5,855 nucleotides of DNA from Gammaproteobacteria bacterium (GTDB taxonomy: Bacteria; Pseudomonadota; Gammaproteobacteria; Eutrophobiales; Eutrophobiaceae), in NCBI GenBank assembly GCA_018676275.1, contig JABHFC010000377.1:1-5855 (forward strand). Direction: 5' to 3'. Each line of letters begins with the position of its first letter. The first letter of the stretch is position 1. The notes below the pieces were generated by a model. The model saw nothing but the letters and a program-made list of their open reading frames with translations, did no database searches and had not been told where the DNA came from. The translations under genes and the position numbers were made by a program. Positions 1 through 5,855 of this stretch are shown one piece after another.

Positions 1-120
1 AATTTGATCAAATTAAAGTTTCCTGAAGAGTGGCTGGAGACCCATCCCCTGACACAGGTGGATCTGGAAACAGAATTTGGTTACCTGGCAAACGCAGATT
101 TCACGCTTAAATATCAGTAA
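1..120 (+). CDS. ppx: Exopolyphosphatase (Ppx/GppA family), C-terminal end only
   Basis: Reading frame 1 is open from the window edge to a TAA stop at 118-120 and gives 39 residues; the start and all catalytic parts lie outside the window. The segment FPEEWLETHPLTQVDLETE (residues 8-26) matches the conserved extreme C-terminus of proteobacterial Ppx/GppA phosphatases, where an FP-x-x-W-L...HPLT-x-x-DLE pattern is typical. Ppx removes phosphate processively from polyP ends in the cytoplasm; GppA acts on pppGpp. The C-terminal tail cannot separate the two with certainty. The convergent polyphosphate kinase 1 gene immediately downstream favours Ppx, since ppx and ppk are known to be adjacent and convergent in pseudomonads (recalled, not checked). 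Its stop overlaps the 3' end of ppk by 7 bases, leaving no room for a separate terminator. Confidence 0.8.
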   Translation, partial: NLIKLKFPEEWLETHPLTQVDLETEFGYLANADFTLKYQ

Positions 121-2192
121 GACAGGTCACAATGATGTTCCAACAAGGTTTTCTGCGCTGAGCGTACTTTTTGTGCCCCATGTTTCAGGCGGCGATAATT
201 ACCATCAGAACTCAAGACCCAGGCCTGGGTGTTATCAGACAGGTAACTTAGCAAGCCATATTTTATTATCTGTTGTCGCGGACGTTTTTCCTCAATTGGA
301 AACGCAATTTCAACCCTGTGATAAAGATTTCTTGGCATCCAGTCCGCGCTTGAGCAGAACAATTGTTCGTCCCCTCCATTAAGGAAATAAAACACTCTGG
401 TGTGTTCGAGAAAACGACCCACGATTGAACGTACAGTAATATTTTCTGACACATCTTTAATTCCGGGACGTAAACAACAAACTCCTCTTATAATCAAATC
501 GATTTTTACACCTGCCTGGGAGGCCTGGTACAGGGCACGGATAATATCGGCATCAACCAAAGCATTCATCTTGGCAATAATCCTGGCATCCTTACCTGCC
601 CTGGCGTTTTCTGCTTCCTGTTCGATATAGGCATGCATTTGTTTGGCCATTGTGAAAGGTGCCTGCAGCAATTTCTTTAATTTAGTTGCGCGACCGAGCC
701 CGGTTAACTGATGGAATAACTTGTTGACGTCTTCACTCACTGCCTTGTCACAGGTTAACAGGCCATAATCCGTATACAACCTCGCCGTCCGTGCATGATA
801 GTTGCCGGTGCCCATGTGTACATAACGACGCAAGGTCCGGCCTTCTCTGCGTACTACCAGAATCATTTTTGAATGGGTTTTATATCCGACAACGCCGTAG
901 ACAACATGTGCGCCGATCTCCTGTAACTCGTTTGCCAGCTCTATGTTGGCTTCTTCATCAAATCTGGCCATCAGTTCGATAACAACAGTGACCTCCTTGC
1001 CTTCCCGTGCAGCCTCTTTCAGTGCATCAACGACTGCGGAGTCGTTTCCGGTACGATACAGAGTCTGTTTGATAGACAGTACGTCAGGATCTTTTGCTGC
1101 CTGGCGAAGAAAATCTATTACCGGAGCAAACGACTGGAAAGGATGGTGTAAAAGGATGTCGCCATTTCTCAATGATTCAAAAATATTTGTACTTTTCTCG
1201 ATACGTCGTGGGATATCGGGTACAAATCCGGTAAATTTTAATTCGGGCCGATCCACCAGATCAGAAATGGCGAATAGTCGACTCAAATTCACCGGCCCAT
1301 TCACCTTGTATAAGTCCGCTTCTGTTAACTTGAATTTTTGTAGCAAAAAGTTGCACAATTCTTCAGGGCAATTATCAACAACTTCGAGTCGTACTGCATC
1401 GCTGAATCTTCTGGATGGCAGTTCACCTTCCAGTGCCCGTAACAGGTCATCTACTTCTTCATTATCAACAAACAGATCACTGTCCCGGGTAACCTTGAAT
1501 TGATATGCTTCGCTGGATGTCATGCCGGGAAATAAATCACCAACATGCGCATGAATTATTGATGACAACAGAACAAAATTATTCGAACCATTTGCATATT
1601 GAGTTGGGATTTGCACAACACGTGGTAAAGATCGCGGTGCCTGCACAATAGCTCTTCGTGATTCCCTGCCAAAGGCATCTTTACCTTCGAGTGAAATCAT
1701 AAAATACAGGTTTTTATTCAGCACTCTGGGAAAAGGATGAGATGGATCCAGTCCAATCGGGCTTAATACCGGCAACACCTCACTATTGAAATAACGACGT
1801 ATCCAACGGGCAAGATTTGGCTTCCAGTCCTCCCTTTTTATCAAGCGGATTTTTTCACTGGCTAATGCAGGCAGGATCTGACTATTAAGCACATCGTACT
1901 GCTCTTCTACCAGGGCGTGTGCGATTTCACTCACCCGGAACAGAATCTCCTGGGCAGACATGTTGTCACTACCTGTCTGCACTGAGCCATAATTAACTTG
2001 TTGTTTTAGCCCAGCCACACGAATTTCGAAAAATTCGTCAAGATTGGTGCCTGCAATACAGAGAAAACGCAGTCTCTCCAGCAAAGGCATGTTTTCATCT
2101 TTAGCCTGTTCAATCACGCGCCGATTGAATTCCAGTAAACTCAGTTCGCGATTTATATAAAGCTCAGGGTTGCTCAGGTCTTTCGGATCCAT
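114..2192 (-). CDS. ppk: Polyphosphate kinase 1 (PPK1)
   Basis: This 692-residue protein (E. coli PPK is 688) reversibly polymerises the ATP gamma-phosphate into polyP. N-terminal domain: LYINRELSLLEFNRRV at 11-26 and the TNLDEFFEIRV block at 49-59, with Asn50 matching the adenine-contacting Asn45 of E. coli. The C-terminal phospholipase-D-like catalytic domains carry IKQTLYRTGNDS (374-385; Arg380, Mg site), ELMARFDEEANI (406-417; Arg410), YKTHSKM with the phosphorylated His440 (E. coli His435), YVHMGTGN with His459 (E. coli His454) and FLEHTRVFYF with His597 (E. coli His592). A constant +5 offset from E. coli numbering at every site argues for an intact enzyme. The frame is open upstream to 2387, into pit, but ATG at 2190-2192 is chosen because the conserved N-terminus begins shortly after it and the length fits. 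The ribosome site is weak (AAGAAAAG about 9 bases upstream). Either the last gene of a DUF47-pit-ppk operon or separately transcribed. Confidence 0.97.
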   Translation of the reverse strand: MDPKDLSNPELYINRELSLLEFNRRVIEQAKDENMPLLERLRFLCIAGTNLDEFFEIRVAGLKQQVNYGSVQTGSDNMSAQEILFRVSEIAHALVEEQYDVLNSQILPALASEKIRLIKREDWKPNLARWIRRYFNSEVLPVLSPIGLDPSHPFPRVLNKNLYFMISLEGKDAFGRESRRAIVQAPRSLPRVVQIPTQYANGSNNFVLLSSIIHAHVGDLFPGMTSSEAYQFKVTRDSDLFVDNEEVDDLLRALEGELPSRRFSDAVRLEVVDNCPEELCNFLLQKFKLTEADLYKVNGPVNLSRLFAISDLVDRPELKFTGFVPDIPRRIEKSTNIFESLRNGDILLHHPFQSFAPVIDFLRQAAKDPDVLSIKQTLYRTGNDSAVVDALKEAAREGKEVTVVIELMARFDEEANIELANELQEIGAHVVYGVVGYKTHSKMILVVRREGRTLRRYVHMGTGNYHARTARLYTDYGLLTCDKAVSEDVNKLFHQLTGLGRATKLKKLLQAPFTMAKQMHAYIEQEAENARAGKDARIIAKMNALVDADIIRALYQASQAGVKIDLIIRGVCCLRPGIKDVSENITVRSIVGRFLEHTRVFYFLNGGDEQLFCSSADWMPRNLYHRVEIAFPIEEKRPRQQIIKYGLLSYLSDNTQAWVLSSDGNYRRLKHGAQKVRSAQKTLLEHHCDLSY

Positions 2193-2298
2193 TAATACAC
2201 TTTTCTTATCAGGTTGAGTCAAACGATCGGTTAATGATACACCATCAGTATCACACCGAATATTATGTTCCGACTGTTTGATTAAGCTCACTTGCTTA
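2193..2298 (-). promoter_or_regulatory. pit-ppk intergenic spacer with a small dyad (2235-2253)
   Basis: The 106 bases between the pit stop and the ppk start contain a perfect 6-bp inverted repeat, TGATAC/GTATCA, at 2235-2240 and 2248-2253 with a 7-base loop. No T-run follows on the minus strand, so it is not a convincing intrinsic terminator; it could be an operator or a leader hairpin of ppk. No strong sigma-70 promoter was recognised. The spacing allows either readthrough from pit or a separate ppk promoter. Confidence 0.3.
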
Positions 2299-3741
2299 TT
2301 ACGCCAGCCAGGCACGTAGTCCATAGAAAAACACAATCGCCAGGCTGGCTCCGGCCGGTAGCGTGACCAACCATGATATAACAACATCTCTTAATGTGGT
2401 CAAATTTACGGCACTAAGACCGCGCGCAAGACCCACGCCTAGCACCGCGCCCACAAGCGTATGTGTCGTTGATATCGGTAAGCCGAGTTTGGACGCCAGA
2501 ACGATAGTCAGGGCTGCTGAGATTTCGGCACTAAAACCACGAGTAGGTGTCAGGTGTGTAATATTACGCCCCACTGTTTCCATTACCCGCCAACCCCATG
2601 TTGCAAGGCCAACGACAATACCAAAACCACCCAGACCAAGTATCCATAGTGGTACTGGTGCGGCCGCTGCAATACTCTGACCACCGGCCATGGCAACAGA
2701 TACTACAGCTGACATTGGTCCGATTGCGTTGGCAACATCGTTAGCTCCATGGGCGAAAGCAACAAAACAGGCACTCAATATTTGCAAATAAGCAAAAAGC
2801 TTTTCAACCTGCCGATACTCTGCGGAATTAGTGTGAAACTGGTAACGTCGTTCCGACTCAAACTTTAGTCGCTGGACATTACTAAGCGCATCAGCAACGT
2901 CTCCCCGTATAACCCCAGTCGCCATTTTTTGCACCTTTTCAAGATGTTTTACGGCTTTTTGCAGAGCTTCAATAACATCGGGATTGGTAACAATTTCATC
3001 ATGGGCATTCGCCTCTTCATCGCTTTGTACCGGTATTCTGGATACAAGCCAGACAGTCACCAGCGCTGCCACCAGTGCCACCGCCGATGCCAGCGCGAAA
3101 GCAGCCGGCAAACCCAGATCCAGACTGATGTTCTTCAGTCCCTTGAATACCAGGGTAAGGGTCAGAATAACGAATACAAAAAAGACAATGAACGGCGCCA
3201 TCTTCTTTGCCGAGCGAAGCGGTCTGGGATCGTGAAATATTTTGCGTAGCAGATAACGAAAAATCAGGTAGGACAGAGTCCCGCTCAGCAGCGGTGATAC
3301 AATCCAGCTGGCAGCGATCATCCCAACCTTGTCCCAATGGATTGCACTCAGACCACCGTAAACAGCGCCAAAACCAACTACGGCACCAACAATTGTGTGT
3401 GTTGTTGAGACCGGCCAGCCCTTGTATGAAGCAATTTGCAACCACACACCTGCGGCAAGTAGCGAAGCCAGCATACCCAACATGAACGAAGTACCATCAC
3501 CGGCAAACAGGGCAGGATCAACAATGCCCTTACGCACAGTTTCGGAAACATGTGTACCGACCAGCACCGCACCAGAAAACTCGAATATGGCGGCAACAAT
3601 CACAGCCTGGCGCAAAGTCAAGGCACCTGAACCCACGGATGTGCCCATGGCATTGGCCACATCATTGGCACCGATACCCCAGGCCATATACAGTCCGAAG
3701 ATAATAACAAGTACAAGGATGATGGTTATTTGTGCGTCCAT
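2299..3741 (-). CDS. pit: PiT-family inorganic phosphate transporter
   Basis: This 480-residue polytopic inner-membrane protein belongs to the PiT family (Pfam PHO4), low-affinity importers of phosphate or metal-phosphate driven by a cation gradient. Two homologous halves are visible. The signature GANDVANA occurs at 24-31 and again at 332-339, and the P-V/I-STTHT-x-VGA motif occurs at 110-120 and 422-432. Hydrophobic segments lie at roughly 5-21, 44-62, 85-103, 113-131, 140-165, 184-200, 211-234, 318-350, 365-382, 404-419, 424-440 and 452-474. A charged loop (about 236-316) with coiled-coil-like heptads joins the halves and is the probable cytoplasmic contact region. The ATG at 3739-3741 is preceded by a weak AAGAAAG ribosome site. 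It lies 40 bases downstream of the DUF47 gene, the usual pairing. E. coli-type substrate details (H+ versus Na+, Zn or Mg phosphate) cannot be read from the sequence; the symbol is used in the family sense. Confidence 0.95.
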   Translation of the reverse strand: MDAQITIILVLVIIFGLYMAWGIGANDVANAMGTSVGSGALTLRQAVIVAAIFEFSGAVLVGTHVSETVRKGIVDPALFAGDGTSFMLGMLASLLAAGVWLQIASYKGWPVSTTHTIVGAVVGFGAVYGGLSAIHWDKVGMIAASWIVSPLLSGTLSYLIFRYLLRKIFHDPRPLRSAKKMAPFIVFFVFVILTLTLVFKGLKNISLDLGLPAAFALASAVALVAALVTVWLVSRIPVQSDEEANAHDEIVTNPDVIEALQKAVKHLEKVQKMATGVIRGDVADALSNVQRLKFESERRYQFHTNSAEYRQVEKLFAYLQILSACFVAFAHGANDVANAIGPMSAVVSVAMAGGQSIAAAAPVPLWILGLGGFGIVVGLATWGWRVMETVGRNITHLTPTRGFSAEISAALTIVLASKLGLPISTTHTLVGAVLGVGLARGLSAVNLTTLRDVVISWLVTLPAGASLAIVFFYGLRAWLA

Positions 3742-3781
3742 TTTATACTTTCTTTATTTAGTCAGAATTGATTGCTTTGTT

Positions 3782-4456
3782 TTAACTTGATTCGAGTGTA
3801 GTTCTGAGCGTTGCGGTCAATCGATCTGCACGGTCCGAAATGCCACCAATTTGTCGAATAATCCTTGTCCAAAGAAAAAAATCGCCATAGGTAATTTTAT
3901 CTTCATTGGCAAGTAGCACTCGCAGCAGCTCGCGGAGAGCAAGATCAGTATCGTATTCTTTACGTGCCACATCATTGATTAGCTTTTTGACTGTTTTGGC
4001 TTCAACGCCACCAAAGCCCGTCTCAAGCAATTCATCGAGCTGGTCAATGACATTCCTGGCCTGCTCAAATGTTTCAATACTATGTGATAAAAAACTGTCG
4101 AAAGCCGTATCAAAATCCGGAACAGATTTTGCCTGCTTGAATGTCAACAGAACTCCTATATTTTCGGCACGATTGGCAATACTGTCCTGAATCGATAGAA
4201 TTTTTAACAAGTTTGACCTGTCTATGGGCATAAACATTCCGCGCGGCAAATTATCCCGAATATCATGTTTTATCTGATCAGCTTCATACTCCAGATCTGA
4301 AATTTTCTTCGAGAGAGATTTTACTTTATCGCTATCTTTACGCCGGTAGGCTTCCATAATCTCCGGAATGCGTTTAACACAACTTGCCACCTTCTCCATA
4401 TGCATTTGCAATGGAATAAATGGAGATCGCCCAAATACACTAATTATGCTTCTCAT
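3782..4456 (-). CDS. DUF47 family PhoU-like protein, partner of PiT
   Basis: This 224-residue cytoplasmic protein has no signal peptide or membrane segment and is almost entirely helical. It matches the DUF47/TIGR00153 PhoU-like family: an N-terminal FGRSPFIPLQMHMEKV (8-23), a DLEYEADQIKHDI helix (54-66), the conserved LPRGMFMPIDRSNLL block (70-84), QDSIANRAENI (90-100) and a C-terminal GGISDRADRL (204-213). The acidic E/D-x-x-x-D patterns in these helices resemble PhoU metal-cluster ligands. Members are encoded next to pit genes, as in the orfA-pit operon of Sinorhizobium meliloti, and are thought to modulate transport. An in-frame ATG lies 15 bases further upstream (4469-4471). The ATG at 4454-4456 is preferred because it has a good ribosome site 7 bases away and fits the family N-terminus, whereas the upstream ATG has none. 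Confidence 0.9.
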   Translation of the reverse strand: MRSIISVFGRSPFIPLQMHMEKVASCVKRIPEIMEAYRRKDSDKVKSLSKKISDLEYEADQIKHDIRDNLPRGMFMPIDRSNLLKILSIQDSIANRAENIGVLLTFKQAKSVPDFDTAFDSFLSHSIETFEQARNVIDQLDELLETGFGGVEAKTVKKLINDVARKEYDTDLALRELLRVLLANEDKITYGDFFLWTRIIRQIGGISDRADRLTATLRTTLESS

Positions 4457-4463
4457 TTTCAGT

Positions 4464-4469
4464 CTTCCC
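4464..4469 (-). promoter_or_regulatory. Ribosome binding site deciding the DUF47 gene start
   Basis: The minus strand reads GGGAAG here, 7 bases before the ATG at 4454-4456. The alternative upstream ATG (4469-4471) overlaps this site and has no purine-rich sequence in front of it, so the shorter 224-residue product is the better call. Confidence 0.6.
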
Positions 4470-4565
4470 ATAAGTCAAAATTGAAGTAGCTGACAGCATA
4501 CTCTCGGGTTCATGAACAGCAAACCTGACAAATGAAGCTCAGCCAAAACACTTCTATATACTAAA

Positions 4566-4607
4566 ACGATAGTTGGTAATTACTGGGAGAATATTGATTT
4601 AGATCAG
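4566..4607 (-). promoter_or_regulatory. Candidate FNR/Anr-type class II promoter for DUF47-pit
   Basis: At 4594-4607 the minus strand reads CTGATCTAAATCAA, matching 9 of 10 defined positions of the FNR/Anr consensus TTGAT-N4-ATCAA. Its centre lies between 4600 and 4601. A class II site centred at -41.5 predicts transcription start at about 4559 (an A on the minus strand) and a -10 element at 4571-4566, where the minus strand reads TATCGT (4/6 to TATAAT). The inferred leader would be about 103 bases to the DUF47 ATG at 4456. Box and spacing are seen directly; regulation by an FNR/Anr homologue is inference. There is no good -35 hexamer, as expected for an activator-dependent promoter. A chance match or another CRP/FNR-family protein remains possible. 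Confidence 0.45.
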
Positions 4608-4628
4608 TCGTTGTGTCAGTAGCAACGA
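4608..4628. repeat. Inverted repeat TCGTTG-N9-CAACGA beside the FNR-like box
   Basis: Two perfect 6-base arms at 4608-4613 and 4623-4628 are separated by 9 bases, giving a 15-base centre-to-centre spacing that could suit a dimeric regulator. The motif TCAGT recurs at 4604, 4616 and 4634 in the same stretch. It lies just upstream of the FNR-like site with respect to minus-strand transcription. The function is unknown; chance is possible for arms this short. Confidence 0.3.
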
Positions 4629-4697
4629 TGAAATCAGTCTGTCGTTAAAATCTGGCAGGATTGCGGGCTTATCAAAATAAAAGTAAGTTTAATGAGA

Positions 4698-4720
4698 GCC
4701 TGAAATGACCAGGCATTTTT
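4698..4720 (+). terminator. Weak intrinsic-terminator-like hairpin, rightward
   Basis: GCCTG (4698-4702) pairs with CAGGC (4710-4714) around a 7-base loop and is followed by ATTTTT (4715-4720) on the plus strand. The stem is only 5 bp and no plus-strand gene lies upstream, so it has no obvious client. It is not oriented to end ppk2, which is transcribed leftward. Confidence 0.25.
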
Positions 4721-4793
4721 CCAACAAACGACATTATTAGGACTATGCGGACAAGAGCAGTGGCATTTACGCTACGATCCTGGATTAAGCCTG

Positions 4794-4812
4794 GCCTGCA
4801 GGACATGCAGGC
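4794..4812. repeat. Inverted repeat GCCTGCA-N5-TGCAGGC in the GC-rich island
   Basis: Two perfect 7-base arms at 4794-4800 and 4806-4812 surround the loop GGACA. There is no T-run on either side, so it is not an intrinsic terminator. It is the strongest compact hairpin in the gap and sits in the GC-richer patch, with CCTGG direct repeats just to its left. It could be part of a dispersed intergenic repeat or a structured RNA, or be fortuitous. Confidence 0.4.
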
Positions 4813-4849
4813 GCGGACGACGGACTATCCAATACTGAAAGCCGACGTT

Positions 4850-4877
4850 CAGATAGAAATAATGACCGGGCTATCTG
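4850..4877. repeat. Inverted repeat CAGATAG-N14-CTATCTG downstream of ppk2
   Basis: Perfect 7-base arms at 4850-4856 and 4871-4877 lie about 27 bases beyond the ppk2 stop. The 14-base loop includes an ACCGGG run. No U-tract follows on the minus strand, so it may be a 3' stabilising stem or part of a Rho-dependent end rather than a classic terminator. Confidence 0.35.
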
Positions 4878-4903
4878 GAAATAATACTTGTTTACGAACC
4901 GGT

Positions 4904-5797
4904 TCAGTATATTTTCGGTACAAACGTCTGTGTATGCATCGCCGTTCGTTTATAGCCTTTTCCTTCCTTTAGTGGAGGAATTTTCGGAACCTCAGGCTTC
5001 AAGTCCTTATAGGGGATCACACTCAGTATATGAGAAATACAATTCAGCCGAGCCCGTTTCTTGTCATCTGAAGGAACAACATACCAGGGTGCCTGTGGAA
5101 TATCAGTATTGAAGAACATATCATCCTTGCACTTGGAGTATTCCTTCCAACGAGACCTGGACTCCATATCCATAGGGCTCAGTTTCCAGAATTTATGCCG
5201 CTCCAACGCGCGCCCCTTAAATCGCCGTTCCTGCTCCATATTGCTGACTGAAAACCAGTACTTAATGAGAATGACTCCTGAGCGCACCAGGCTGCATTCA
5301 AATTCCGGGCAGAAACGCAAAAACTCCTTGTATTCCTCCTCGGTACAGAAACCCATTACCTTTTCTACCCCGGCGCGGTTATACCAGCTCCTGTCAAGCA
5401 GTGCGATCTCACCCGCTGCCGGTAGATGCTCAATATAACGCTGAAAGTACCACTGGGTTTTTTCCCGTTCCGTGGGGGTAGGCAAGGCAACGATATTACA
5501 AATCCGGGGGGTCATGTGTTCCATAATACGCTTGATGACCCCACCCTTACCGGCGGCATCACGACCCTCAAATATAATTACAACTTTAAGCCCTTTCTCC
5601 TTTACCCATTCCTGCAGCTTGACCATTTCAACCTGGAGTCGAAACAACTCTTTCTCGTAAAACTTATCCGCTAGTTTCTCCTCTTTCTCTCCTCTTAGCC
5701 TTGGATCATTCTCATGATACGCATCCACAGTTTTAGCTGTCTTTTTCTCAGAATTGTTGGTTTTCTTCTTGCCCTTGCTAGTTTTATTCTTAGTCAT
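4904..5797 (-). CDS. ppk2: Polyphosphate kinase 2 (PPK2), class I
   Basis: This 297-residue soluble enzyme has the P-loop kinase fold and transfers phosphate between polyP and nucleoside diphosphates; class I members typically phosphorylate ADP or GDP. Visible motifs are Walker A FEGRDAAGKGG (76-86), Walker B ALLDRSWYNRAGVE (132-145), the lid helix EQERRFKGR (188-196) and the family block RHKFWKLSPMDMESRSRWKEY (starting at residue 200). The helix around 50-67 (ELFRLQVEMVKLQEWVKE) and the C-terminal QTFVPKIY are also typical. Length fits single-domain PPK2 proteins. The first 24 residues are lysine-rich and low in complexity, with 10 Lys, a plausible disordered polyanion-binding tail. ATG at 5795-5797 is the only sensible start; the ribosome site (TAAGA) is weak. 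It is transcribed in the same direction as the rest of the cluster but separated by a 447-base gap, so is probably its own unit. Nucleotide preference cannot be fixed from the sequence. Confidence 0.95.
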   Translation of the reverse strand: MTKNKTSKGKKKTNNSEKKTAKTVDAYHENDPRLRGEKEEKLADKFYEKELFRLQVEMVKLQEWVKEKGLKVVIIFEGRDAAGKGGVIKRIMEHMTPRICNIVALPTPTEREKTQWYFQRYIEHLPAAGEIALLDRSWYNRAGVEKVMGFCTEEEYKEFLRFCPEFECSLVRSGVILIKYWFSVSNMEQERRFKGRALERHKFWKLSPMDMESRSRWKEYSKCKDDMFFNTDIPQAPWYVVPSDDKKRARLNCISHILSVIPYKDLKPEVPKIPPLKEGKGYKRTAMHTQTFVPKIY

Positions 5798-5855
5798 AAT
5801 ATTCTTATGCCCATTGTTGTAGTTTAGTTTTCAACTGTACAAATTGTCTTACTGT
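5798..5855 (-). promoter_or_regulatory. Upstream leader of ppk2, with a six-codon mini-frame
   Basis: Only 58 bases upstream of ppk2 are present. On the minus strand AAGACA and TAAACT, 18 bases apart, could be poor -35/-10 elements (4/6 each). A mini-frame ATG GGC ATA AGA ATA TTA TGA (5814 down to 5794) ends in an ATGA overlap with the ppk2 start. No recognisable ribosome site precedes it, so a role as a leader peptide is speculative. Confidence 0.2.

Larger units (their letters stand above)
4472..4903. other. Intergenic region between ppk2 and the DUF47-pit pair
   Basis: This stretch of about 430 bases has no convincing gene on either strand. It holds, from right to left, a 7-bp inverted repeat just beyond the ppk2 stop, a GC-richer island (about 4741-4850, roughly 55% G+C against about 36-38% on either side), a short terminator-like hairpin pointing right, a dyad at 4608-4628, and the FNR-like promoter. 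A possible 75-codon frame at 4745-4972 (+) runs antisense into the end of ppk2, has its AGGA only 2 bases from the ATG and resembles nothing known to me, so it is not called. Confidence 0.6.

Noticed and set aside
943..1503. 186-codon plus-strand frame inside ppk
   Set aside because: It is antisense to strongly conserved PPK1 coding sequence, and its serine/arginine-rich product is typical of a shadow frame.
2195..2223. TTGACT-N17-TGTATT as a ppk promoter on the minus strand
   Set aside because: The -10-like hexamer would end three bases before the ATG, giving start within the coding region, and matches only 4/6.
3017..3445. 142-codon minus-strand frame inside pit
   Set aside because: It is an alternative frame of the clearly intact transporter gene with a Cys/Trp-rich, non-family product and no ribosome site evidence.
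4639..4658. CTGTCGT...CTGGCAG as a PhoB box
   Set aside because: The half-sites are 13 bases apart rather than the 11 of a canonical Pho box, and the second half is degraded. Other TGTCAG half-sites in the gap (4491-4496, 4525-4530, 4615-4620) and the CTGTACAAATTGTC stretch upstream of ppk2 also lack correct spacing. PhoB control cannot be supported from this sequence.
4896..4905. Palindrome GAACCGGTTC at the ppk2 stop as a terminator
   Set aside because: It is a loop-less 10-base palindrome with no T-run on the minus strand, so it cannot form a usable intrinsic terminator.
4745..4972. 75-codon plus-strand frame in the gap, running into the ppk2 end
   Set aside because: It overlaps ppk2 antisense, its AGGA lies only 2 bases from the ATG, and its product shows no recognisable family or sensible composition.

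Overview
This window is a compact phosphate and polyphosphate (polyP) locus from a bacterial chromosome. It is most likely from a gammaproteobacterium of moderate G+C. That placement is an inference from protein flavour, the ppx/ppk tail-to-tail arrangement and an FNR-type site. The species cannot be named from the sequence alone. No tRNA, rRNA, CRISPR array, insertion sequence or phage gene was seen.

Layout from left to right. Positions 1-120 (+) hold the last 39 codons of a Ppx/GppA-family exopolyphosphatase. Facing it, and overlapping its 3' end by 7 bases, is a full-length polyphosphate kinase 1 gene (ppk, 114-2192, -). Upstream of ppk on the same strand lie a PiT-family phosphate transporter (pit, 2299-3741, -) and a DUF47/PhoU-like partner protein (3782-4456, -), 40 bases apart and almost certainly cotranscribed. 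A 447-base gap (4457-4903) separates these from a class I PPK2 polyphosphate kinase gene (ppk2, 4904-5797, -). The window ends 58 bases upstream of ppk2.

The genes form one metabolic circuit. PiT, helped by its PhoU-like partner, imports inorganic phosphate. PPK1 polymerises the ATP gamma-phosphate into polyP. PPK2 transfers phosphate between polyP and nucleotides. Ppx hydrolyses polyP back to phosphate. The families are well known, so I do not claim a new enzyme system.

The part most worth following up is the gap at 4457-4903. On the minus strand, upstream of the DUF47-pit pair, it carries a 9/10 match to the FNR/Anr box. A -10-like hexamer lies at exactly the spacing of a class II FNR promoter. 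If real, this would tie phosphate uptake, and perhaps polyP synthesis, to oxygen supply. The same gap holds several small inverted repeats and a GC-richer island of unknown role.
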